A stretch of DNA of 47,414 nucleotides from Flavobacteriales bacterium (GTDB lineage: Bacteria; Bacteroidota; Bacteroidia; Flavobacteriales_D; Cryomorphaceae): positions 1 through 47,414 of the forward strand of contig JAKVAV010000022.1 of the NCBI GenBank assembly GCA_022448105.1, read 5' to 3'. Shown in pieces: positions 1 to 5,362 of the stretch (position 1 is its first letter; each line of letters opens with the position of its first letter). The notes below the pieces were generated by a model that searched no databases, was not told the DNA's origin, and saw only the letters and a list, made by a program, of their open reading frames with translations. Both the position numbers and the translations under genes were made by a program.

Positions 1-221
1 TAGGTCGAAAAGAGTGGAAAATAAAAAGTAGTTACCATAGGCGTAGCTTAGCAGAAACCGCAATGATGAGGTTTAAAACGATTTTTGGCTCTACACTTTA
101 TTCTCGAATATTTGAAAAACAAAAAACCGAAGCAGCAATAAAAATTAAATGTTTAAATAAAATGACAGCCATAGGTAGGCCCATTTCTAAAAAAATAGAA
201 TGTAGCTTAAATGAAAGATAG
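1..221 (+). CDS. IS5/IS903-group transposase, C-terminal fragment
   Basis: This reading frame enters from outside the window and stops at TAG 219-221. It is too short and start-less to be found as an ordinary ORF. Its 72 visible residues contain YHRRSLAETAMMRFK, which fits the Y(2)R(3)E(6)K signature of IS4/IS5-type DDE transposases and includes the catalytic Glu. The tail (CLNKMTAIGRP) resembles the conserved end LNRMT-LG-P of IS903-group enzymes. The protein would cut and join IS ends in the DDE reaction. Whether the N-terminal part with the two Asp residues is intact cannot be seen. It is oriented against the cassette array to its right. Confidence 0.85.
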   Translation, partial: GRKEWKIKSSYHRRSLAETAMMRFKTIFGSTLYSRIFEKQKTEAAIKIKCLNKMTAIGRPISKKIECSLNER

Positions 222-263
222 TTGCACATGGTCTATCTAATTATTTTTTTATGCAACAACGCC
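1..263 (+). mobile_element. Right end of an IS5/IS903-type insertion sequence
   Basis: The transposase 3' end is followed by about 40 bases ending in ATGCAACAACGCC (251-263). The reverse complement GGCGTTGTTGCATAAA closely resembles the terminal inverted repeat of IS903-group elements (GGCTTTGTTGAATAAA, from memory), so the IS probably ends at 263. Immediately to the right is half of an attC-like site, which suggests insertion into a recombination site. The left end and any target duplication lie outside the window. Confidence 0.65.
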
Positions 264-339
264 GAAATAAACTCAAAATTGGAAGTTTAATTTAATGGAA
301 TTACTTGAGGCCATTGACGCTTGCTGCTATGTTGTGTGC
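264..339 (-). other. attC-like site of cassette 3, interrupted by the IS
   Basis: GTTGTGTGC at 331-339 is the 3' box of cassette 3; it is the reverse complement of that cassette's 5' box at 1361-1369, and the match extends to 10 bases. The adjoining arm CGCTTGCTGCTAT (318-330) has no complementary partner before the IS end at 263, so the other arm was probably separated by the insertion. Confidence 0.6.
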
Positions 340-392
340 AGTTCATTTTTTATTGAATGTTAGACTGTCAATTTCTATTTTAAATTCTCTGA

Positions 393-734
393 CTATTTTT
401 TATTCTTGAAATAGAAAGTTATTAGTCCAATTAAACACAATGTAATAATAGAACTTTGGCCAAGAAAGGGGAAACTAGAATGAACAACATATCTATTCCA
501 CTTTTTCAGTTTAATTGAATCTCCTTTCTTTAGTTGTTTCTTGTTTTTTTCGTTTATTGTCAATCGATAAACAGAGTTATCAATACTGACTTTAGTTTTT
601 TGTTTTCCATAGCTTACTTCAATAATTTCCCCATTAACAGTTTCTCCATATAAAAGAGTCAACCTTCGTATTCCAAGATCAACAATAAATGCTATTAAAA
701 TTAAAAAACCTATTTGAATAATTTTTTTTTCCAT
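393..734 (-). CDS. Small two-TM membrane protein of unknown function
   Basis: The 113-residue product has a hydrophobic segment at about residues 5-24, a charged beta-rich middle (about 30-85) and a second hydrophobic segment at about 93-107, ending in KNKK. The predicted topology is a small inner-membrane protein with its middle domain outside the cytoplasm, slightly reminiscent of DUF3592-like proteins, but no family is recognised. It starts 17 nt downstream of the oxygenase stop, without an attC-like site between them, so the two genes form one cassette and probably one transcript. The gene is very AT-rich, like the other cassette genes. Confidence 0.6.
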   Translation of the reverse strand: MEKKIIQIGFLILIAFIVDLGIRRLTLLYGETVNGEIIEVSYGKQKTKVSIDNSVYRLTINEKNKKQLKKGDSIKLKKWNRYVVHSSFPFLGQSSIITLCLIGLITFYFKNKK

Positions 735-751
735 ATAGAGTGAATTTGCTC

Positions 752-1318
752 TTATTTAGGTTCGATGCTTTTAATTTGCTTATACATGACATCTGACCTT
801 AAAACATATTTTGAACCAGTTATCACAGGAAGCCCTTCATGTTTTAATTCATGAATAAAACACAATGCCATTCCAGAACTAGGGTTGATAATATTTTCTT
901 CAAAAGCAGTTTCTCCTCCTTTAAAATCATGATTAAGATAAATCATAAAAGTTATTCTACTTTCTTCATTTTCACTTCTTTTGAATCTTCCATCAATATG
1001 CTTTTTAAATCTTTGATTGGATTCATATTTATAGAATCTAAATTTTTCATTTAATCCACTTGCTTTCCAGGTCTGATCTAATATACTTGGACAATACTTA
1101 GCTAACCTTTTCCAATACTTTTCTGCCAAATTATTATCATCATATATCAGCCTTAGATTATTCCTTATTCCCTTTATCATTTTAGGACCATTAGCTAGAT
1201 TTACCTTAGCTTCTTCGAAACCTCTCATTTCACTAAAAAGTATTAAATCATCACATTCTGTTTTTGAAACGAAATGTTCAATAGTCCAGATTGAATCAGA
1301 GATTTGATTTAGTTTCAT
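752..1318 (-). CDS. 2-oxoglutarate/Fe(II)-dependent oxygenase (prolyl 4-hydroxylase-like fold)
   Basis: The 188-residue product matches the catalytic core of P4H-type dioxygenases. The HxD pair is His107/Asp109 in KKHIDG, the distal iron ligand is probably His160 (LKHEG), and Arg174 in YVLRSDVMY would bind the 2-oxoglutarate carboxylate. The strand ITFMIYLN (about 122-129) and the GGET turn are also typical. Such enzymes hydroxylate protein side chains or small molecules; the substrate is unknown. It is the first gene of cassette 3, and its start lies about 43 nt inside the cassette's 5' box. There is no signal peptide, so it should be cytoplasmic. Confidence 0.85.
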   Translation of the reverse strand: MKLNQISDSIWTIEHFVSKTECDDLILFSEMRGFEEAKVNLANGPKMIKGIRNNLRLIYDDNNLAEKYWKRLAKYCPSILDQTWKASGLNEKFRFYKYESNQRFKKHIDGRFKRSENEESRITFMIYLNHDFKGGETAFEENIINPSSGMALCFIHELKHEGLPVITGSKYVLRSDVMYKQIKSIEPK

Positions 1319-1360
1319 TTATCTGATTTTAAGAGATTTATCCAAAATTTCACGGACCTT

Positions 1361-1494
1361 GCACACAACGTTATGTGTATGAGTAGTAGCGGATTTCTAT
1401 TCACAAACCTTTCAGTTTTGCACTGACCTTTCTTTTATGTTTATACTTTCGTTTTATCACTTAAACCGCTATTACTTATACACCGTGTTGTATG
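1361..1494 (-). other. Long attC-like site between cassettes 2 and 3
   Basis: A 134-base element is bounded by GCACACAAC (1361-1369) and GTTGTATG (1487-1494). Inside are complementary arms: TGTGTATGAGTAGTAGCGG (1374-1392) pairs with CCGCTATTACTTATACACC (1466-1484) with about 16 of 19 positions matched. They flank an AT-rich 73-base centre. The mispaired outer boxes belong to two cassettes: GTTGTATG is complementary to the start of cassette 2, and GCACACAAC to the end of cassette 3. Structure and size resemble long chromosomal-integron attC sites. Confidence 0.75.
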
Positions 1495-1500
1495 ACGTAT

Positions 1501-1968
1501 TTATTTCTCACATTCCTTTTTTAGTTGTTCAAGCCAATATAACATATCTTCTGCTAATTTTTCGTTCATTTTCTTCTTCATTAAGTTGATAATCCAACCT
1601 TCCATACTTTCTTCCACCCTGACTCTTGTGCCATTTTCAGTTGGTTCTAAATACCAATTGTGAATCGCACTTGCACCAAACGCTTTTCCTTGCCAACCAA
1701 GAATTTTATTAGGTGTAAGAGAATGGATTTTTGATTTGATTTTACTTCCATTAGTTTTCCAAGTAAAAGTATTTCCAACTTCTAAATTATCGTTTAGTAT
1801 TGGCTTTTTTATTCTTTCATTCCATTTGTCCCAACTTTCAATATTGGTCAAAATATGCCACACTTTTTCGAGTGTGGCTTTAATTACGATTTCGTTTTTT
1901 TGTGCTACTGGTGCTTCTTGATTGATTGTCATTTGTGATTGATTTTGCGCTTTGACGTTAATAGTCAT
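1501..1968 (-). CDS. SRPBCC (START/polyketide-cyclase-like) family protein
   Basis: The 155-residue product contains a single SRPBCC domain from about residue 24: EIVIKATLEKVWHILTNIES is the typical first strand and helix, then W-NP-like segments and a C-terminal long helix rich in Lys and Glu. These domains bind hydrophobic ligands in a deep pocket; the ligand is unknown. An alternative start is the second Met (1932), which begins just before the domain. The gene is the second in cassette 2, 98 nt downstream of the Crp/Fnr-like gene, with its own probable promoter and an FNR-like box in the gap. Its stop codon lies six bases from the attC-like box. Confidence 0.75.
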   Translation of the reverse strand: MTINVKAQNQSQMTINQEAPVAQKNEIVIKATLEKVWHILTNIESWDKWNERIKKPILNDNLEVGNTFTWKTNGSKIKSKIHSLTPNKILGWQGKAFGASAIHNWYLEPTENGTRVRVEESMEGWIINLMKKKMNEKLAEDMLYWLEQLKKECEK

Positions 1969-2026
1969 TGCTGTTAAAAAAAATTAGAATTAATCTCTGC
2001 ATCATTTTTATTAAATTTTGATAATG

Positions 2027-2034
2027 CAAAGTTG
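2027..2034 (-). promoter_or_regulatory. Probable promoter -7 element of the SRPBCC gene
   Basis: On the minus strand the sequence is CAACTTTG, close to the Bacteroidota -7 consensus TAnnTTTG. It would put transcription start near 2020-2024, about 55 nt ahead of the SRPBCC start codon. The FNR-like box is centred at 2063.5, about 40-43 bases upstream, the position expected for class II activation. Confidence 0.4.
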
Positions 2035-2056
2035 GGAACTAATTTTTTGTGTCGGC

Positions 2057-2070
2057 TTGACATAAATCAA
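2057..2070 (-). promoter_or_regulatory. FNR/CRP-type operator upstream of the SRPBCC gene
   Basis: TTGACATAAATCAA fits the FNR half-site arrangement TTGAT-N4-ATCAA with one mismatch. It overlaps the stop codon of the Crp/Fnr-like gene and precedes the SRPBCC gene. The regulator encoded just upstream carries the ExxSR recognition motif that reads this half-site in FNR, so local control is likely. Confidence 0.6.
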
Positions 2071-2645
2071 GAAGTGTATTTCGTTTGCTTTTTTCGTATT
2101 CGGCTTAATGTCTCGGCTGTCATTCCAAGCATTGAAGCTATTTGATTAAGTGGTACTTCATTAAATAAACTTGGGTTGAAGGCAAATAGTTGATTGTATC
2201 TTTCCTCTGCATTAAGTGCCAAATGGGAAACCACTCTGTTTTCTAATACGGTAAAGCACTTGGCTAAAAACATCTTTTCTAACTTATCCCATCTTGGTAC
2301 TCTTGCTGAAATTTTGTTGTAATCTTCCTTCGAAATCACCAAAAGTTCTACATCCGTCATTGCTTGGTAGTTTACCTTTGATTTTTTGTCGAACAGAAAC
2401 CCTGATAAATCAACAGCAAAATATCCGCTATTAGAAAACCATTTTGTTACTTCTTTGTCATTTACATATAAGAATTCTCGAAGTATTCCCTTTTCCACAA
2501 AACCCATTAATTTCACGTATTGACCTTCTTTCAAGAAATAATCTCCTTCTAAAATTACTTTTGGCTTAAAAAATTCTTTTATCTGTTGAAATTCACTTTC
2601 AGTAAATCCAAAGGTTTGAATTATATGTTTTTTTAGTTCAGACAT
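2067..2645 (-). CDS. Crp/Fnr family transcriptional regulator
   Basis: The 192-residue product has an N-terminal cyclic-nucleotide-binding-like beta roll (about residues 20-115), a dimerisation helix (about 118-145) and a C-terminal winged helix (about 160-190). The recognition helix TAETLSRIRKK contains E178-x-x-S181-R182, the triad by which FNR contacts TTGA half-sites. The four-Cys iron-sulfur cluster of FNR is absent (a single Cys, Cys130), and no Arg/Ser cAMP pocket is evident, so the signal is unknown. It is the first gene of cassette 2. The FNR-like box at 2057-2070, just after its stop codon, suggests that it controls the SRPBCC gene of the same cassette. Confidence 0.85.
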   Translation of the reverse strand: MSELKKHIIQTFGFTESEFQQIKEFFKPKVILEGDYFLKEGQYVKLMGFVEKGILREFLYVNDKEVTKWFSNSGYFAVDLSGFLFDKKSKVNYQAMTDVELLVISKEDYNKISARVPRWDKLEKMFLAKCFTVLENRVVSHLALNAEERYNQLFAFNPSLFNEVPLNQIASMLGMTAETLSRIRKKQTKYTS

Positions 2646-2668
2646 CTATTTTTTGTCTCGTCTATATG

Positions 2669-2724
2669 GCATACAACGTTTTGGCTAAACTGCGTTTTAA
2701 TGCAGTTTAGGTGGTGTTACCTGC
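2669..2724 (-). other. Short attC-like site between cassettes 1 and 2
   Basis: A 56-base element contains the perfect hairpin CTAAACTGC (2685-2693) / GCAGTTTAG (2702-2710) with an 8-base loop. Its outer boxes are GCATACAAC (2669-2677) and GTTACCTGC (2716-2724). The left box matches the far end of cassette 2 and the right box the start of cassette 1. The TAA stop of the cassette 1 gene (2717-2719) lies inside the right box, as is common in integron cassettes. Confidence 0.75.
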
Positions 2725-3202
2725 TGTATTTTCCTTGCTTCATTTCATTTTCGATATAGTCTTTCAGAAAATCAGCGATCTGATGAAGTAATCCCTCACA
2801 TATCACTAGATCTTTCTCAAATGAATACCTCCAATCTACAAATGCATTTTTTAACTTGCACAAATCATTTTTAAAGTCACGGTCGTATTTTCTCAAATAT
2901 TTAGCAGATAAGTTGACTTTGTCTATAGGTTTTAATTTTTCGAATATTTTGTCAAATGGATGACCGTGGATTGTTTTTCGAGTAAGAGTTGCCAAATTAG
3001 TATTAGCCTTTTTTGATAAGGTGGTTTTTGTATTCAAACACTTTAAATACAACTCTACGGAAAATGCTAGATTAACTATAATTGGTTCAGTAAAATAGTT
3101 ATCCAACCCCTTGGCTGTCATGTAAAATTTATTTGCAGTTAAGTATATTAAAGGTTCAATACCTTCATAAACTTTATCTTCTTTCCATTCGAATTTCTCC
3201 AT
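2717..3202 (-). CDS. HEPN-like protein of unknown function
   Basis: The 161-residue, largely helical product has a segment NLAFSVELYLKCL (about 44-56) followed by HGHPFDKIFEKL (about 79-90) and KNAFVDWRYSFE (about 118-129). This order of motifs is seen in HEPN-superfamily proteins of Bacteroidota; the assignment rests on recalled patterns and is tentative. Many HEPN proteins are RNases or nucleotidyltransferase partners in defence and toxin systems, but no nucleotidyltransferase partner is adjacent and the catalytic R-x4-6-H motif is not clear. It is the only gene of cassette 1, the cassette next to the recombinase. Confidence 0.6.
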   Translation of the reverse strand: MEKFEWKEDKVYEGIEPLIYLTANKFYMTAKGLDNYFTEPIIVNLAFSVELYLKCLNTKTTLSKKANTNLATLTRKTIHGHPFDKIFEKLKPIDKVNLSAKYLRKYDRDFKNDLCKLKNAFVDWRYSFEKDLVICEGLLHQIADFLKDYIENEMKQGKYSR

Positions 3203-3205
3203 ATT

Positions 3206-3289
3206 GCAGGTAACTTGTTTATAATCGAATAAAACTTAGTATTATGAAACCATATGGGTTCGGTAATCTAAGTTTTGGTTTTGTTATGG
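3206..3289 (-). other. Recombination site between recombinase and first cassette (attI-like or attC remnant)
   Basis: The 127-base gap between the recombinase stop and the first cassette gene holds a 9-bp perfect inverted repeat AAAACTTAG (3231-3239) / CTAAGTTTT (3268-3276), around ACCATATGGG. Outer boxes are GCAGGTAAC (3206-3214), complementary to the 3' box of cassette 1, and GTTATGG (3283-3289), close to the integron R' core GTTRRRY. By position it is where new cassettes would be inserted. Confidence 0.55.
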
Positions 3290-3329
3290 AAGGAAGTTTT
3301 TTCGGTGTATTATCATTCATGAAGCTAAT

Positions 3330-4457
3330 TTACAATTTTAGCCCGTCAAATGGACTCTCTATCTTGCCCAAGCTTTTAGTGCTTACATACGTATAAATCT
3401 CGGTGGTCTTTGAACTCCTGTGTCCAAGCAACTCCTGAATGTACCTTAAGTCCACTCCTCCCTCCAGTAAATGAGTAGCATAACTGTGTCGTAACATGTG
3501 ACTGTTGACATTCCGCATTATGCCAGCCCGCCTAGCCGCCCTTTTTAAAACATTGTTTACCGAAGTGCGACTATACTCTCCGTTTTGCCCCTCAAAAAGC
3601 CTGTCCGATGGCTTGTATGCCTCCAAATAAGTGTCCAATACAGTACATAGCCCAGTGCCCAAAAATACCCTTCTTCCCTTGCGACCTTTACCAAAAATAA
3701 TTACCGTACCTCGGTTGAAGTCTATATCCGATAAACGGAGATTTATTAACTCGCTAACCCTTAGACCTAGGCCGTATTGTAAACTTAATAGTGTTTTGTG
3801 CTTTAAGTTAGGAGTGCTCCTGAGTATACAGGCAACTTCCTCCTTGCTAAATATTTTAGGTAGCCTCTTATCCCTTTTAGGGTGGACCAATAAGTCGACT
3901 TCTACTTTTTTCTGAAAACGATCCCGGTAAAAATGCTTTATGGCACTGATGAATTGTGAATGATAACTGCGCGAATAGCCCTGAGCGTATAAATGGTCGC
4001 TCAAAAATGAATTAATGTGGTCGTTGTTGATCTCTGATGGGGCGATCTCCTTGTAGTAACTCAAAAACATGCGTAAGGCATGCTCATAACTTATAATCGT
4101 ACTCAGGCTCATGCCCCTCGCTTTTAGAGAACTAGAAAAATGCGCTAACTCCTGCTGGGCATAAGATGTGAGGTCAATATCAATCCTCTCTTTTACGAGA
4201 TGCTGGGGCGTTTTGTTCTTGTCGAAAAATGCCGACCCATCTACCCAAGCTTTGCGCTTGAAAGCCTCAAATATAGCCTTCATATTCTCTCTCTTATTGT
4301 CGAGATACCAGCATTTATGGGTGCGCGAATACAATGCCCTCATCGATTTACAGATGCTTATAAGCTCAGAGTCTTTCTCAAAAAATATAGCAATTCTCTC
4401 AGCACCTCTGTGGTTTAGACGCTTTAATAACACCTTCTTTTCATAGTATCCAGCCAT
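3330..4457 (-). CDS. Tyrosine recombinase/integrase of the cassette array
   Basis: The 375-residue product is a complete tyrosine recombinase. An N-terminal extra module (about 1-70, with HKCWYLDN) is followed by a SAM-like core-binding domain (about 98-180) and the catalytic domain (about 200-360). Catalytic residues visible are Arg233 (GLRVSEL), Lys257, His320/Arg323 (HMLRH), His346 (LLGH) and Tyr355 (IYTYV). The end KIESPFDGL resembles the SPLD ending of integron integrases, but the extra IntI-specific segment before HxLRH is missing. The gene reads toward the cassettes, as in 'inverse' integrons. It may excise and insert the cassettes; XerC/D-like or mobile-island roles are alternatives. 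Confidence 0.9.
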   Translation of the reverse strand: MAGYYEKKVLLKRLNHRGAERIAIFFEKDSELISICKSMRALYSRTHKCWYLDNKRENMKAIFEAFKRKAWVDGSAFFDKNKTPQHLVKERIDIDLTSYAQQELAHFSSSLKARGMSLSTIISYEHALRMFLSYYKEIAPSEINNDHINSFLSDHLYAQGYSRSYHSQFISAIKHFYRDRFQKKVEVDLLVHPKRDKRLPKIFSKEEVACILRSTPNLKHKTLLSLQYGLGLRVSELINLRLSDIDFNRGTVIIFGKGRKGRRVFLGTGLCTVLDTYLEAYKPSDRLFEGQNGEYSRTSVNNVLKRAARRAGIMRNVNSHMLRHSYATHLLEGGVDLRYIQELLGHRSSKTTEIYTYVSTKSLGKIESPFDGLKL

Positions 4458-4577
4458 AGTAGCGTTTTTTTAGAAATAAAATCAAGATCAAAAACAGAGC
4501 TCTCATAGCTTTTCTCTCGCTCCCTGAAATTTGAAATCTGTTTGCAATCTAATGCGTACCCAGTCAAACACAAAGAA

Positions 4578-4600
4578 ATAAACGTTTATAAACGTATATA
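4578..4600. promoter_or_regulatory. Palindromic element between recombinase and zinc-ribbon gene
   Basis: ATAAACGTTTAT (4578-4589) is a perfect 12-bp palindrome, and its half ATAAACGT recurs immediately (4588-4595) as ATAAACGTATAT. The paired motif lies in the divergent control region of the recombinase and the zinc-ribbon gene, about 25 bases upstream of the TACATTTG element, and could be an operator. No regulator is identified. Confidence 0.35.
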
Positions 4601-4620
4601 GCCGTTAAGAACGAATCATG

Positions 4621-4628
4621 TACATTTG
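4621..4628 (+). promoter_or_regulatory. Promoter -7 element of the zinc-ribbon gene
   Basis: TACATTTG matches the Bacteroidota -7 consensus TAnnTTTG exactly and lies 20 bases upstream of the ATG at 4649, giving a short 5' leader. Confidence 0.5.
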
Positions 4629-4648
4629 ATTCATAACCAAAACAATAC

Positions 4649-4999
4649 ATGAAAAGAAATTGTAAAATTTGTAAGAAACCCATAGTCGGACGTTCTGATA
4701 AAATCTATTGCTCCAATTACTGTAAAAATTTCTACCACAAGAAATTGCGCTACGCTACCAAAATGGCTGCCATAGAAATTAATGGTTTCCTCAAAAGAAA
4801 TTATGCCATCCTACTCGAAACCCTAGGCAAAAATAAAACCCAAATTAAAGTGTATCGAAATACACTAGAAAGGAAAAAATTTAGGTTCAAGTACCATACT
4901 CATTTGCACGTCAATTCAAGAAACAAAACCTTTTACTTCGTCTACGACCTCGCGTGGATGGAATTTTCAGACGATGAAATTCTGATCGTTCGCAAATGA
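4649..4999 (+). CDS. Small zinc-ribbon protein conserved in Bacteroidota
   Basis: The 116-residue basic product begins with a Cys4-like zinc ribbon: CKICKKPI at residues 5-12, then YCSNYCKN at about 20-27. A basic helical middle (about 35-70) and a C-terminal beta segment FRFKYHTHLHVN...YFVYDLAWM follow. This domain order is familiar from uncharacterised Bacteroidota proteins. A nucleic-acid-binding role is plausible but unproven. It is divergent from the recombinase and sits just outside the array; a link to cassette mobility is conceivable only by position. Two small hairpins follow the stop codon. Confidence 0.75.
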   Translation: MKRNCKICKKPIVGRSDKIYCSNYCKNFYHKKLRYATKMAAIEINGFLKRNYAILLETLGKNKTQIKVYRNTLERKKFRFKYHTHLHVNSRNKTFYFVYDLAWMEFSDDEILIVRK

Positions 5000-5362
5000 A
5001 AATGACTAAAAAACATTAGTCAATCAAGAACCGCTTGATTCAAAGCCCGCTAGCATTCCAATTGCCCCTGTATCTGAAAAACAACCAGCGCCAGTGCAAA
5101 ATCTCTAGAGGATCTCGAACCTAAGTTTACGCTGCATCTGAATCTTCGCCATAAGGCACCAGTCAATCCCCACCCCTCGCTAAAGCCTCACTCCAATTAA
5201 TGCCCTCTCTTTATTGAATGTATTAATCAAGATTATCCGTTAAAATTGCCCTGAACAACTCGCCGCTAAAGTCACAAAAAACCTTTTCAAATATTGATAA
5301 AAACTTTAGATAAAATTTGTACGCATTTGTAAAAGAGATCAATAAATAATTATTGCGCTTTC
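5000..5362. other. Intergenic stretch, two small hairpins only
   Basis: No gene is visible. Two adjoining inverted repeats follow the zinc-ribbon gene: TGACTAA 5003-5009 / TTAGTCA 5016-5022 and AATCAAG 5022-5028 / CTTGATT 5034-5040. Neither is followed by a T run, so termination by them is uncertain. The rest shows nothing recognisable. Confidence 0.5.

Larger units (their letters stand above)
264..4457 (-). mobile_element. Integron-like gene cassette array with its recombinase
   Basis: Five minus-strand genes lie in three units downstream of a co-directional tyrosine recombinase. Inter-unit gaps hold imperfect inverted repeats. The 5' boundary box of each unit is the reverse complement of its own 3' box: GCAGGTAAC 3206-3214 with GTTACCTGC 2716-2724; CATACAAC 2670-2677 with GTTGTATG 1487-1494; GCACACAAC 1361-1369 with GTTGTGTGC 331-339. 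In integrons this arises because recombination at G^TT moves the cassette's own R' half to its upstream junction. No such boxes occur inside the two-gene units. That the neighbouring recombinase drives the system is inferred from position. Confidence 0.75.

Noticed and set aside
1321-1500. Reading the inverted repeat 1361-1494 as a rho-independent terminator
   Set aside because: It has a 73-base centre, no T run, and boundary boxes that match distant positions at cassette ends.
3330-4457. Calling the recombinase a class 1-type integron integrase (IntI)
   Set aside because: The IntI-specific segment before HxLRH is missing and the N terminus is different, so the name would claim more than the sequence shows.
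5003-5040. A further attC-like site behind the zinc-ribbon gene
   Set aside because: The two small hairpins lack GTT/AAC boxes matching any other site in the window.
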